Source: Siphonodentalium dalli (Eukaryota; Mollusca; Scaphopoda; Gadilida; Siphonodentaliidae). Taken from it: 64,000 nt of DNA. The notes below the pieces were generated by a model. It made no database searches and was not told where the DNA came from. It saw nothing but the letters and a program-made list of their open reading frames with translations. Location of the stretch: positions 137,162,351 to 137,226,350 of the forward strand of contig CP136062.1 in assembly GCA_032622095.1 (NCBI GenBank), read 5' to 3'. Shown here piece by piece: positions 43,701 through 56,700 of the stretch (positions within the stretch are counted from its first letter, which is position 1; the number at the start of each line of letters is the position of its first letter). Made by a program: the position numbers and the translations under genes.

Positions 43701-45552
43701 AAGATAATTTATTGATGATAAAAGGATCTAAAAAGGCAACATGATAGTAAAACTTGTAATACAGAGTTGAGAGTTCAATACTGGATCATTATTGATGTGT
43801 AGTTATCCCATAGGAAATGTTAAGATAATAAGTTCAACAAACAACCTGGATGCTATTTGTTGAACTTATTGTAATGCCCAAGCTATTATGTCTTCCTAAC
43901 CAGGACTAGAATGACTTTTTCTGAAGATCCAGTAATAGTAGCCCTGACCACGAAGAAACCATAACCTGAAACCGTGATCCCTTCCCACCCGGAGCAGTAC
44001 AGAGCTTTTCTAAGAATAACCTGCACTAACCCTGGATGCGAAACGATTACGACTAAAACGGAACACATACATATATGGCGAGTGGTTATCAAACTAAATA
44101 ACCAATTTAAAATACCGAGTTTGGCCGGGTTTACTGACACCAGAAGACTTTTGGTAAAGCTGAGTCGCCCAACAGCTTATTTACCACGAAACCTTACATC
44201 AAATAGGATTTTAAAATTTATTATTTATTAAAATATAACTTTGCAAACTTAAACACATATAAGACACAATTTGTTCACACTTAAACAATTTAATAATGTG
44301 GACATGATATATATTATTTTGAGATTTGTTATAAGTAAAATATTAAAATTATTTACTTTAGATTTTTAAATAAATAAGAAAACTTTACCAAATTATTTAA
44401 TAAAATTACTTTTATGACTACCGAGAATTACTTTAATAAAAATAAATTTAGTTTTAGTTAAATAAATAGGAAACACAATCCAAAGTAATATTTAAAGTTA
44501 CCTAGAGCAAGTTAAATAAATAAGGAAAATTAATTTTTTAAATGTAAAGAGTTGATTATTTATATACAATTGCCTAGTAGATATATTTATGTACAATTTT
44601 ACAGGACAAAACAATGACAAACAAGTAGACCAGAAGATTCGACACACGAGTACACCTTTAATAAGGTCCTATATTTGAGTATCTTTAAACTTTAAAATTC
44701 AAGCTAACTTTGTATACTAAATAAGCAGACGAAATCACTTGCTGAAATTTAATAGAGTTACCACCCATATACCATGATTGAATTATTAACTTTCACATGG
44801 GAAAGTATACAAAGCATGAGCTGTGATATGAATAAATATGAAAAAGTATGAATAATGAAATGTTTGTTAATGCATGATAAGCACAAATATGAAAACTTTA
44901 TGAAATAATATGTTAATTCTACTCTAACAAACAGGACCTACAGAACTCTGCCTGTTGTAATAAGAGATTTATGAAAATATATATAGCACCGGACTATCAC
45001 AGTCCTACCTGAGACAATGACAAATAACATGTAACATGAAATAATGAATATGATAGGTGGATGAGATGATAGTTGAGAAATGAGGAATGAAAGCCAGTTA
45101 TATCAACTATAATTATGACCAATATTAGTCTTATACCACTAATACATGTGATAAATGAAGTATTTACCTTATATAAAAGTAAGGTTGAAAATTTACAAAT
45201 GTATTTTGTAAATTAAAGTTTCAATTATGAATTGGAATAAAGTTTCATGTTATATTTCCTTTTCATGCAGTCTGAATGATGAAGTCCAGGTTTAGAGTAC
45301 ACGGTACTCTAATAAAGATGGCCTTACATCAAGCTATTGCACTGGAGAGATATCCCATAATGTGAATATGGTTAAAATAATCAGATGAAACTGGGTCCAA
45401 TATGTTACTGTTGGACTGAGAAAATAAATTACGTACCAATACGGGAAAACATGAAATGTTTTACCATAAAAGTATAAAACTTTAGTAGTATATACTACCC
45501 TAAATGGAACAATAGAAGAAACCAAAACCTTGTCAAGTTGGGTGATGAGGAT
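43701..45552. other. AT-rich stretch, no gene seen
   Basis: Very AT-rich, with poly-A/T and ATTTA-type runs between 44220 and 45250. The short frames at 43886-44231 overlap on both strands and have no family match that I recognise. Confidence 0.45.
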
Positions 45553-45662
45553 TCAAGAAAAATAGTCATCAAATGCCCGGTTGTATTTTACGACTCTCCC
45601 ACTCATTGATCGGGTACCAGTCGGTATTTGGGTAGCTTCTTCATCATCATCGCTAGACTCAC
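45553..45662 (-). CDS. Terminal exon of an unrecognised minus-strand gene
   Basis: The acceptor TTTACATTACAG precedes a phase-1 entry and then ESSDDDEEATQIPTGTRSMS, GRVVKYNRAFDDYFS and TGA. An acidic Ser/Asp patch followed by a basic-aromatic tail looks like a true C-terminus. The phase fits the donor at 46117. It may be the 3' end of the transcription unit at 46788-49546 on the same strand. Confidence 0.5.
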
Positions 45663-46116
45663 CTGTAATGTAAATTATGAAAAAATGAGTAAGAGGGATA
45701 TGGCCACAACATCTTGTACATATATGTATCATGCAATCAGTTGTTTACAGTTCATGCATGACATGTATTGTATGGTCAAATAGCTTGATCTAATCTGGTA
45801 CTGATCCGAAACTGGTTTTAAGCTAATTCTTCTCAGAAAGCAGTGACACGGTTTTTACGACATATACTCACCAGTTAAACCCATATGTGCACAGGTAGGC
45901 AATGTCATGGTGGTTACTAGATAATGGTTCGCTAGGGGTGGGGGTGTCCACCCCACAACCCTGGTTGATTTATTCAATTAGAGATTTTAGCCCCCACCCC
46001 TATTTAACACACACAGTGATAATCACAATGATAATTTTAATGCAGACTGTACATTTTTGTGTCAATAATTTCCTGTCAGAACACAGGAAGTAAGACCGAT
46101 CTATCAAAATACCTAC

Positions 46117-46195
46117 CCGAAGAAACAAGGTCTGCAGGATTGTTCTGCTTGATAGTCTTGTATGCATCTTATGTCATATTGATGCTTTCACCATG
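46117..46195 (-). CDS. Upstream exon of the same minus-strand gene
   Basis: Acceptor TTAAAATTTCAG, donor TCGG/GTAGGT. The residues are HGESINMT, then an in-frame TAA, then DAYKTIKQNNPADLVSSG. It leaves phase 1, matching the exon at 45662. The stop suggests decay, or a later internal acceptor (CATAAG) is used. Confidence 0.42.
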
Positions 46196-46787
46196 CTGAA
46201 ATTTTAATTTAGTAACATTAATCTCTGTTGAACATATTTTAGGGTGAATGTCTAAATATGACTGAAATTAGATCAAATTAGTCTACCTGTTTTTTGCTTC
46301 TGTCGTATATAATACGTCAGAAAGATGCGAGTTAAGTTACTTATTACACATAATATTATTAGAATCTCCAAAATTTTACCAAAAGTATTTAACGCTTAAT
46401 AAGCTGCTAAAAATTGATTGCCAAATATGACTGGAATTAAAATTGATTGACATGGGTACGGTACCTATATATTGTCTATTTCGATAAAATAAATATTGTG
46501 GTTTCTGCTATGTATACATGGTGCCAGTATGGAGAATATAATGATTGGAAAAAACTGTTTGAATGGAGAATTTAATGTCGCTTTTGTACCTTTTTTGTAA
46601 ATGAAGGTTTTTGGCCAGGGCAATTAAAAAAGGAACACTATTAAGGGGTTTATTTTTGTTTACATCGCCCAAAGTTTCATTTTGGCGTCCAAGCAACATT
46701 CAATTCTTATATTTCCACTCCAAGTCGAATACTAATAAAGGAACTGGAAATATTTTTGAAATGTTAACAACAATATTTGCAACCCAC

Positions 46788-48230
46788 CTATCCAGACTTG
46801 TAAGCTGCTCTTTCCCAAACGTTAATAAAATTTCTTGGTATGGCAGCCGAATCTGTGTGTGTAAACATCAAACAGTCCACTCTGCTCTCGAACACATCTC
46901 CGTGAATTAAGGGGCCACTTCCATCATCATCTCTGATATGGAGAAGTTTGAAAGGCATCGGGGAAATTGACTTCACAGCTACAGCAGACGACAAAGAGTC
47001 ATCCGCCGAGGTGTTCGCATCTGTATCGATAGTTGAACTCTTGGATAGTGTCCCAGCTAGATCTTGATATCTAATCAGATTTTGAGTTGGGCATTTGTAG
47101 TTTATATATAGGTTCAACGGCAAGGTGCCTGGTTTGTCTTTAGTGAAGCAATTTCGGATGGTGTTGTGTCGTACTTTCTTCCCATGGTCAGCACGCCATT
47201 CTCGTATCATTTTCATATCTTCTGCTGTGAGTGTTCTTGATTGAGGCTTATCCAATAAGTCGACGTCCTCAAAAGACATATGACCATCTGGAACGGAGTA
47301 ATATGCCTTTCTATTAGTGAAGTAATGGAGACCACAACTAGTTAGTTTTTTCATATGCTCGACCTGAAGACAACTGAAGAGCTGACTAACTTCTAAAACA
47401 TCGGGCATAGGATTTCTGGACCGCAACAGTGCAAACATGTTTTCACACACAAGAGTGAGAATTGAGGACAGTTCCGTGGTATACTCTGGGTTGAATCGAC
47501 CACAAAACAACTTTATTTTTTCAATTCCATCTTTGATCATGTGAACACTCCTGATTGTTTTTGAAGACGGTGTGCCATCAGGTCCTTGCAGAACGGCCTT
47601 ATTTGTCCCAGTTTTTGACTTAACTTCAGAAATAATTTCATCATCAAGACAGGTAGTTACTTGATCCATGTTTGCAATGGCTTCTTCTAAACTGAAATGT
47701 GGCTTTGGTTTGTTTGGCATATGAATGCCAAACGTATGATCCAGAAGAAATAGAGCCTCGAAATATCTCAGCAGTCCAGTTGTTGAAAGGGCAACCACTT
47801 TGACCTGTGCAACTGCTGCATCGCACACTATGAGTGTTTTCTGGTAGTTGAATAGTATTGCTGAGGGCTGTTTAAATGACGTTTTTAAGCCATCCAATTC
47901 CTCTGCTTTCCCTGTGCCACAAAGTGTGGAAAGATCACATGATTCGCTGTTATATAGAAGGATGGAGCCGGTTGCACAATCAGTCACTGCAACTGCCGTC
48001 CCACAGCAATCCACTGCAAGTAGGTCCCGATTGGCATTATTGGCAATGCATTCCGATTTCTGCTCAGTATGTCTGTCATATGACACAAGTCCTCCCTTAT
48101 CACCTGTAACAACAGCAAATATCTTGTTTTCATTACTGCATAATGACGTGACGCACGACCCACTCTCCATAGGAAATCGATAAGTAACTTCTGCTTTGAT
48201 GTGGAAACCATTACAACCAATATTCAGCAT
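46788..48230 (-). CDS. 480-codon open frame of the NHL/transposase-like relic
   Basis: This is the longest open frame of the window. Its ATG is probably internal, because codons upstream (ISFHKIV) are open and resemble the expected lead-in to MLNIGCNG. It ends NVWERAAYKSG-TAG. Staying open for 480 codons while flanking parts are shifted means the damage is recent or this part is still selected. N-terminal half propeller-like, C-terminal half transposase-like. Confidence 0.6.
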   Translation of the reverse strand: MLNIGCNGFHIKAEVTYRFPMESGSCVTSLCSNENKIFAVVTGDKGGLVSYDRHTEQKSECIANNANRDLLAVDCCGTAVAVTDCATGSILLYNSESCDLSTLCGTGKAEELDGLKTSFKQPSAILFNYQKTLIVCDAAVAQVKVVALSTTGLLRYFEALFLLDHTFGIHMPNKPKPHFSLEEAIANMDQVTTCLDDEIISEVKSKTGTNKAVLQGPDGTPSSKTIRSVHMIKDGIEKIKLFCGRFNPEYTTELSSILTLVCENMFALLRSRNPMPDVLEVSQLFSCLQVEHMKKLTSCGLHYFTNRKAYYSVPDGHMSFEDVDLLDKPQSRTLTAEDMKMIREWRADHGKKVRHNTIRNCFTKDKPGTLPLNLYINYKCPTQNLIRYQDLAGTLSKSSTIDTDANTSADDSLSSAVAVKSISPMPFKLLHIRDDDGSGPLIHGDVFESRVDCLMFTHTDSAAIPRNFINVWERAAYKSG

Positions 48231-49546
48231 GACTATCTTGTGAAAGGATATCAGAAGCTATCACTCTGTTTTGGTCACATGGATCACAGTTCAAAACTCC
48301 AGGCGTGACACCATTCATAGATACCATATACTTTCGGAATTGCTGCTTGCCAACCATCATCGGTGTGGACGATATATACCCAGATTCATCGACAGCTTTC
48401 TGCAGACTTCTTTGAGGTTCTATCTTCTAAGCTCACTATTTTGAGAACGGGCTGTCCTTAGCATCGATAAGTTTATCCTAGTTCCGTCAGCGACAAGCCA
48501 CCAATTACCAAATGACCCATTAAGGCGCTTGGCCGTGTGGATAGCTTCCGGTATGGCTATTATATTTGTGTTTTCAAGAATTTCCAGGGCCTTCTTATTC
48601 CTTCTTCGCAATCAGAAGCAACGACAAGTATTTGAATTGTTACACATTTTGTTCCAGACTGAATGCATTTGGTGCAGGCTGATAGGCACTCGAGTCCCCC
48701 TGGTCATCATCGAGTTCCCCGTGGTCATCATTATTGTTGTGAACTTGGTTTTCCATGGTGCACGGTGTTTGTTTGATAATGTTATCACTGACAACACATG
48801 ATGCCAAGCATGTCATACAGGTTTCAATGTCAGTCTTGTGTTTCTTTATCATTTCTGCCATGTCCATTCCGGAACCACCTTTACTTCAATAAACCATTCC
48901 AACTGGTTGGCTAACCTTCCCATCAAGACTGGTAATTATCACTGCTTGGACTTCTGCCACCATGGTCTTTTTCATTTCCTCATAGTTAGGAGATGGCTTG
49001 GAGTGTATGAAATCACTATCTATATCGCCGGTAGTCACAAGGACAAGTCCCTGACGGTGATCGAAAACAAGACCAGGCGCAATAGCCATACCGTCGATTG
49101 CTAAGCCGAAGTGGTACATACTCTCTTTCTGTTTCCCTTATGGCCTTCACGTTCACATTATTGTGGGCAAACTTTAAACACGATGACAAGAAAGGTTTAA
49201 GAATTCCACTGCTCGTGTTATAACCCCCAGAAGACTGTTTCTCCTCTTTTCTCCAGGTAGGGGAATATTATAATCATCCCAACAAAAGTCTTTATCTTGT
49301 CTGCCATACCCTAGTGATCCAGGTCCTCGTATTATATGCATCACTCTTGCTCCACCGTGGAACTCAACCGTATTACAGAAGGGAATTATTTCTTTGTCCC
49401 AGCTGGATGGCGTGGTGATTTGTTTATTTCTATCTGCATATGCCAGACTATTTTTTAGAATTTTGTAGAATATGTGTTGCCGAGATAGTCTTTGGGATGA
49501 TAGCATACGCTGCAGCTGAACTACCACATCAAGTTCCTCAAAGTAC
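46788..49546 (-). pseudogene. Transposase-like protein with NHL-type propeller segment, frameshifted
   Basis: The relic is read right to left. 49546-49174 opens after acceptor CTATTTTCAG with YFEELDVVVQLQRM, then FHGGARVMHIIRGPGSLGYG. 49119-48886 has LAIDGMAIAPGLVFDH and VIITSLDGKVSQPVG, resembling the first catalytic strand of P-element/THAP9-like transposases. 48867-48420 is acidic, then ALEILENTNIIAIPEAIHTA and WWLVADGTRI. 48230-46788 is a 480-codon stop-free frame. Its residues 25-150 look like NHL propeller blades (QPSAILFNYQKTLIVCDAAV), with GPDGTPSSKTIRS near 216, SSILTLVCENMFALLRSRNP near 256-275 (candidate final catalytic Glu), and a C-terminal domain to 480. At least three frame changes join the parts. 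The family name is unknown to me. Confidence 0.62.
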
Positions 49547-49654
49547 CTGAAAATAGATAATGAAATAACATGAATAGGGTGAATGCCCCTTTCAAATTAC
49601 ACGATGGTGTGTTACATGCCTCCAATTTGATAATGTTCAGATTAAGTTTTGCCC

Positions 49655-51330
49655 TATGATAAGGAAAGTGTCCATGACACACTAGCTTATTAACTTGTGA
49701 TATTGACTATGAATTGAATTCGCATCTACATGGTATTAAATGGCATGACCAATGAAAAATTCCATAATAATTGATGCATCAGTGTGAGCTGTAGGGGTGC
49801 TATGGATTTATATGTCTTATATAGGATCATATAGTGTGTAGTGTTATCACTGAACTCCCAAGATGGCTGATTGTGGCCATGTTTTTCATGAGATTCACCC
49901 CAAAATGACTCGTTCTCATCTGCATGTCAATGTGTAAATGTCCAAGACAAATTTCACGATGATCGGACTAATGCTGTGTCCTCTAGCCTGTGCTAAAGGA
50001 TGAAATTTAGAAATCCAATATGGCTGCCGGCAGCCATGTGTTATGCCATTAGTCCCAAATGAGTTGTTCCCGTCTAGACGCCAACGTCATGATCCATGGG
50101 AAATTTCATGATGATCGTTGCATCGATACGGTATATAGGCCGCGCGATAGGAATCGGGACTTACAGACTCACAGACAGATGACGTGCCATGGCAATAGCT
50201 TAGCTGGACTTAGTCAAGTTAAGCTACAATGCATTACGCTGGGGTATTTAATGCAATACCCTGCAAATTTGTGAGTACACTGAATTTTGATTTTGGCTAC
50301 CCCAAATTGCCAGGATATTGCATGAAATGTAAAAACAAATCCCACAATGTGATCAATGAAGTACGTGCATATGATATATACATGGTGCATTGTGCATATG
50401 CATGAAAAATGAAATACTACAATATGGCCATAGTACCATCCATTTTCCACCACGGGGGCAAGGTCATTTTCACGGCAGTGATATATGACATTCCAATATT
50501 TTAATCAGCTGATAAATAGAGAAATGAAAGTGTCAATGACACAGTAGCTTAACTTGTGACACGGACTATGAATTGAATTTGCATCTACATGTCATCAGCC
50601 ATGAAATATTTCAGGATGATTGATGCATTAGTATGAGTTGTAGGAGGGACTATTGACTTATATAGCATTATCACTGAAATCCAAGATTGCCGAAGGCGGC
50701 CATTTTTCTTGGTGGATTCACGCCAAAATTACATCTACATTTCAATGTCGACTACCATGACAAATTTCATGATGCTCGGACCAATACTGTGATCTCTAGC
50801 CCGTGCTAAATGATACAATTTTTAAATCCATGATGGCTGCCGACGACCATGTTTTTTATGCGAATGAGCCCAAAATGACTCGTTCCCATCTATATGCCAA
50901 GGTCATGATCCATGGAAATTTAATGAAGATCGCTGCATTGGTACGGGCTCCAGGCTGTATTATGGATGTATATAGTGTTATCACTGAAATCCAAGATGAC
51001 GGACGGTGGCAATGTTAATTGAAGGATTCATGCCAAAATTACTCGTTCCCATATGTTAGTGTCAACCTCCATGACAAATTTCATGATGATTGGACCAATA
51101 ATGCGACCTCTAGCCCGTGCTAAAGATTTAATTTTGAAATCCAAGATGGCTGCCGACGGCCATGTTTTTTATGAAAATGAGCCCAAAATAACTCGTTCCC
51201 ATCTAGATGCCAAGGTCATGATCCATCAAACATTTCATGATGATCGGTGTGGGCTCTAGGCCGTGCTAAAGGACGTATGGACAGACGACGCGCCACGACA
51301 AGTTAAGTTAAGCTAAAAATGCTATTATTA
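49655..51330. repeat. Tandem duplication of about 860 bp, each with internal 'AAATCCAAGATGGCTGCC' units
   Basis: Copy A (about 49655-50215) and copy B (about 50510-51330) share AGTGTC[C/A]ATGACACA, GACTATGAATTGAATT, CAGTGTGAGCTGTAGG and the internal subrepeats. Those are CCAAGATGGCTGCCGACGGC, CCATG, AATGACTCGTTCCCATCT, CAAGGTCATGATCCATG and TTTCATGATGATCGG, at about 130-bp spacing, ending AAGTTAAGCTAAA. No coding function. Confidence 0.8.
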
Positions 51331-51681
51331 GGTCAGGCGAGTTAGGTTATATCTCAATAATTTAATCAGCCGATAAATAGAGACATGTCATTGGTTTGCA
51401 CCACGAAAGCCAGGTATGTTATGGCTCAATAGCCGGAATAAAACAGACAGAGCTCAGCAATGAGCTTTGTTGACATGACATCTAAAACTATGAATATTAT
51501 ACTGTTGTGATTGATGCATATTTTGTGCGTATCAACATTTTCAGCCTACATGTATTATGTGCATAATATCTGAGAGACAAACAAAAGATCCAGTGTTTTT
51601 TTTTCAACATGCCGAAACCATGCCGGACCAGAAAAAGCATTTTTAACTTTCCAAAAAACTAATCGACTGCGTCACTTAATT

Positions 51682-52010
51682 TCACTTGACCCATATGGGA
51701 ATCATGAACAATCTGTAAACATACTCTGCTTGTCTATATTCCTGGGCCATATGCTCCATAGTAATATCAGCCTCGGTTTCGATTACAGGATCATCATCAG
51801 ATAAGCATTCATCGGTGATCTCTGTGCATGGATGACCATCTTCCAAGTTGGTGTAACACGATTCTGTATCTGAGGTCCCCATTTTTCCTTCAATACCAGA
51901 GTCTGTGTTCGGGATATAAACTCTCACAAGCCTGTTCTTCGCTGTCAACATATTGGTCATATTGTGGTTCCATATCATCCCATTCGACCCATTCCCTGTC
52001 ATAGATAAAT
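51682..52010 (-). CDS. Possible acidic exon, frame uncertain
   Basis: After acceptor TCTATGACAG one frame reads EWVEWDDMEPQYDQYVDSEE, then QACESLYPEHRLW and a stop. The other frame continues SGIEGKMGTSDTESCY, CLSDDDPVIETEADIT and YRLFMIPIWVK-stop. Both look protein-like, so a frameshift near 51895 is likely. It may be an upstream exon of the 46788-49546 relic (same strand). No domain is recognised. Confidence 0.35.
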
Positions 52011-52041
52011 AAGGAAGTCAAGATTGGAATTATGCCATCAG

Positions 52042-52066
52042 TTTTATTTATTTATTTATTTATTTT
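52042..52066. repeat. (TTTA)n microsatellite
   Basis: Six TTTA units in TTTTATTTATTTATTTATTT and onwards. Confidence 0.95.
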
Positions 52067-53440
52067 CCAAAATATCAATGAAGATTAGATGCATGCGTGA
52101 TAATAATAATTTTATCAATGGACAGTTTCTCAAAACTGATGTGTTCAACCTTCATGTAGACAACATTTCTTCTAGCCTGAGTTCCTTGTACCTCACACGA
52201 TATACATGTACACCAGGGTAATAGCAAAATCGACACAAAAATGGGGTACATTCGTGATTAGAGGGAAATACTGATTTATCCTGAATATTCTACTATTGAT
52301 CGATTTCACTGACACTAAACATCGGTGTGCTGGGAAAAACATTCTGAAACAGTGTCTGAAATACATGGGCTTTTTTTGCCTTGCATAACATGCTAGCTGG
52401 GATTTGAAAATATACCATGTTTGGAAACACTGGCTACATTTTCCCCATCCATTGCATACTGAGATTCTAGAAATTTAAGTCGATAAATATTTTAAGGTGT
52501 CATACCAGTAGATCAATATCCGCAAAATAAGCGGAAACACTAAGAAGCTACCAACGTTTGTCATTCGTACGAGCACGAGACAATTGAGCATATGTAAGAA
52601 AAAAAGGCATGTGCTGAGTACTCTCTCAAACACCCATCAACAATGAGTCATAGTTTTCACGTCCTTCTAAAATGACAGAATAAAAATAAATGCTAAATAT
52701 ATGAAGTGAGACTGTGATTTAACTGTTCAAATATGCGCTGATTGAGAGTTATGCAGCACATGGTTCTTTCTAACATATGCTTACTAGTTGACTTTACGTA
52801 CAAGTGACGAAGTTCATTGCTTTTTCCTTTTTCATGCTTCCGCTTATTTCGTGGAAATGATTCGCCGAATAGGCTAAAGCGTACCAGTGGGTACCATATT
52901 CCTCACTGCATACGTTCATTTTTGATATATGACATGACTACTAACCACGCCGCAAAGAGAAATGTCAACATTTCAATATACTTGTGTTGACGCTATTGAC
53001 TTACTGGTATTGCACCTTAAAATTGACATTGTGCATGCAGTACATAAGAATATACGGTAATAAGAATAATTCATGCAAAATAACTTCTTTATTTAAAATA
53101 TAGCACTGTCGCTTTAACTTGTCGATATCTGGACAGAAGGCATGCGTGATCACCTGCATGTCAGTTACTAGACTATCATCACGGACTGCATCTTTAATTT
53201 CATGTTGTAAACCCCAATAAATGACCTTTTTACATTACCATATAGACTCGCATAGTCAGCGGTTGTGACACACAATGTATTTCCTGCATATAACGAATAA
53301 TATAAATTAAAAATAGATAAAAACTGAAATTAGAATCAGAAATGAGCCTAGTTGTTAGTCCGCCAGCTTGGTACGCCCACAAAATTAAAAACATGATGGA
53401 AATATGGACGGAAGCAACACTAGATACTGAATTTGTCTAG
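52067..53440. other. No gene seen
   Basis: AT-rich single-copy sequence without splice-bounded frames or repeats that I can support. Confidence 0.4.
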
Positions 53441-53449
53441 CCATCCAAA

Positions 53450-53700
53450 TTGGCACAATAAAATAATATTCCTTTCCACAGAAAATTAACAATGTCCAAT
53501 GATTATCTTCGGCAAAACATGAAATATATGAAACAAAATTAATAAAAAATAATTATATTAATATTACTATCCACATAAACTTGACAATGTCCAATGATTA
53601 TCTATGGCAAAACAAAAGATATATGAAACAAAACCAATAAAATAATATTACTATCCTAATAAACTTAACAATGTCCAATGAGTATCTATGGCAAAACATA
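53450..53700. repeat. Tandem repeat, three units of about 85-100 bp
   Basis: The core AACAATGTCCAATGATTATC, then T[A/T]GGCAAAACA, then ATATATGAAACAAAA repeats at about 53488, 53584 and 53668. It lies in the 3' flank of the minus-strand gene ending at 53761. Confidence 0.85.
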
Positions 53701-53760
53701 CATGCAAGATCTAAAAAAAGAATGAATATTTCAACGATTTGGAAATTGGAATGGAAAAAA

Positions 53761-56700
53761 TTACATTTCATCGTCCTCAACGGGAATGTCCACTGAAACA
53801 TCCTGGTTGTCACCATCTGAGCTTCCTGAAATACCCGTAGCAGTTCGGAGGTTTGGACACAAGGAGCTGTAGCTTTAGAAAATGCAGCTAGAAGACTCTG
53901 CTGGCTCATACTCTCTCGTTTTGCATATACACACTTTTTCCAGTGTTCTGAAAAAAAAAATCAAAACTGTGGATGTCAACAACAATCATTACAATTCAAT
54001 GTTTATAGTTATAAAACTACACATACATGTGCATGATAATTCATAATTACCGCTCCCATCATGCATATTATCTCTGATTGGTCAAACTATGTGCATGTGC
54101 TGCAAGAAAATGTGAACGGTGCACCGCACGGATGGACGGACGAAGAGGTAAAACTCCACTTGAGACTTGAAGTTGGCTAAAAGCAAACGTTTTAGTAGAT
54201 ATATTATGCAAGAATATATTCTGTACGTGGTGAGTAGGAATGTATCAGCATAGGTCGCTAGCAGCCCTCCCAGTGGTGTGATTAAAATATATTTACATTC
54301 TTATTTGTATTATACACAAAGCGCGCCTCTGATTCAATGGACCGCTCAATGTGATTACATCCCAATAAAACAAGTTACTATTCTGTGTTTCAAAATTTGT
54401 GAGTTAATGGCACGTGCGGCCTTAATTGTCGAAAATATTCATATTTGTTCCAAACACCGTAAACAAAAAACTATTAAAACGCATACAGTTCCGTTCATAT
54501 ATACCATGACCATCGCATAAACGGCATGTTATCATAAAGACCTACTATATTTTACCTAAGCGATAGGCTGATTGTGTTACAGAAGACAGCACAATGCTAC
54601 TGGCTAATCACACACAAATGGCATAAACGCTCTTTATTAGTTCCATATCAGGTATTCACCAACAAAGAACGCTCTTTATGTTTACCATCATAATATAAAC
54701 AAACACCAGAAAAGTAACTTTTTATGCTTTTGTTTACATAACAATGGTCAAACATATGACCATAACATACTGTTTATGCGATCTTTCTTATTTGTATACG
54801 GACAAAGTCTATCTACATTTTGATGTTCTTTCTGTTTGTGGCGGTTTTTGACGGGTGGATATATTTTCACAGGATACCCACCGCCAAGGCCAACAGTATC
54901 TTTAAAAGTCTATCAATCTCATTAATTCTGTGAATGTAAATATAACAAATTATTGTCATTCAAAATATTATTATCCGGTTGTGAAGTGAATTTTACAAAT
55001 GTCGTGTGCACCGGGTTCACACTATTTGTCAAAGTCCATTTCACAACCCAATAATAACAATGAGTTTATGAGAACGATAATAATTTGTTAAAAATATAAT
55101 TAACTTTGAATCTACTTGTTACACTCACTGCAATTCCGAATATACGATGCGATACCGGCTTTTCCAACTGCAAGCTTGTTCCACAGCGACTTTTAACCAG
55201 TACCTCCGATATCACAGTGATATTACTATTGAAAGTCTGGATATCTATAATATAAAATCAAAGAAATGTTGCATTGACCAGCTTTAAAAAAAAACAATAT
55301 AATCATGAAGGTAGTTGCCCTTTGACCTAATATAAATCTAAGGTGATGTTAACATATTGTGGATATATCCTCATATACAATTGCTCTCAATGGAATATTA
55401 GATCATATTAAATTAATAGTATATCACATATTATATCTAAAAAGTACTGATTGTCTGGTTGATAGGAAAAATAATACAGTTGCCCCCCTTGGATCAATAG
55501 ATACTGCTCGACCATTATATATGTGTTAAACACAAAAATGACATATAAACTATTGTTAATGTATTTATTATTTCATATAAAGAGGCGAGTTTGGCGCGCA
55601 TAACATGTAAAATTGTATATATTTCGAGAGAATGTAATTATAAGGAATGACTGTAGTTGTCGAAGTAGTTCGTGGGTGATGGACGTTCGGATCCGCACTA
55701 CATACCTTTGTATATTCCGCTTCACGGAATATGCGGTATGTAATGCATCTGCGAACGTCAATCACACACGAACTACATCGACAACTACAGTCATTCCTTA
55801 AATGGTTGAAATTTTGAAAAGAAGTTAAAAATAAACCGAGCATTTACTGCATTAGTCCCTCAAACTTCTCTTGTGATCCAACCCACCCAGATTCTGGACA
55901 TATTGATATTATTAACTGAAAACTCACATCAATCTTCATATATATACTTTTTGATAAACAAGTGAGGGTACTGGGTTATTTTAAAGACCAATATTGAAGA
56001 TTGGGAAACAAAAATTGTATTCTCAAACATTGCACGCAGAGTCACTGACCTTTCTTGAACGTTTCAAGACGTATCTCCTGGCTGGGCGATCTCTCCACAT
56101 CAGCATGCTCCTTCAAGTTCTTTGCAGTGTCTTGAATCTCTGCCACATATTTTGACTTTCCCCGCGTCCTCTTGAACTTCTCCTTCATGTTACCGGTGCA
56201 TGCATCATTACTGTTATTACTGCCACTGGACTCGGCGGTAGATTCCACAGATGGTGAAGTTGCACTTGATTAAGAACATGTCGAGAGTGAAATCTGGAGA
56301 TCTCGGTGATGTCTACTGTAAAACAGAAGACAGTAAACTTGTGAGAAATTTTGGCAGTTATGCAAAACAAAAAGAGAACAGCGAACGTCTATCATCTGAT
56401 AAAATACATGTACATTCGTTTCTAATCAGAAACGGGGAAATTCGGAAAAAGATATGAATGTTATTATTAATATTACGTACCGGAATTACACAACAACATT
56501 TCATATCACATTTACCGAGATACCACAAAAAAACCTAATAGACTTCTCGAATGTATTCCAAACTGAAAAATGTATTACGTGATGAACACTTGATGAACTT
56601 GGCCACTCATAACTGGCATGTTACCCCTTTTTTTGCAGAATGGACTCTCACAATCATTAACAAAAGTATACATTGGAATAGTCTATTATTCAACTCGAGG

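Noticed and set aside
48612-48801. Antisense frames over the NHL/transposase relic
   Set aside because: Shadows of the minus-strand relic; no motifs.
53598-53760. Hydrophobic extension of the exon-3 frame (transmembrane-like)
   Set aside because: It lies beyond the acidic end and stop at 53761 in the better frame and is AT-rich repeat sequence. I regard it as read-through after the indel.
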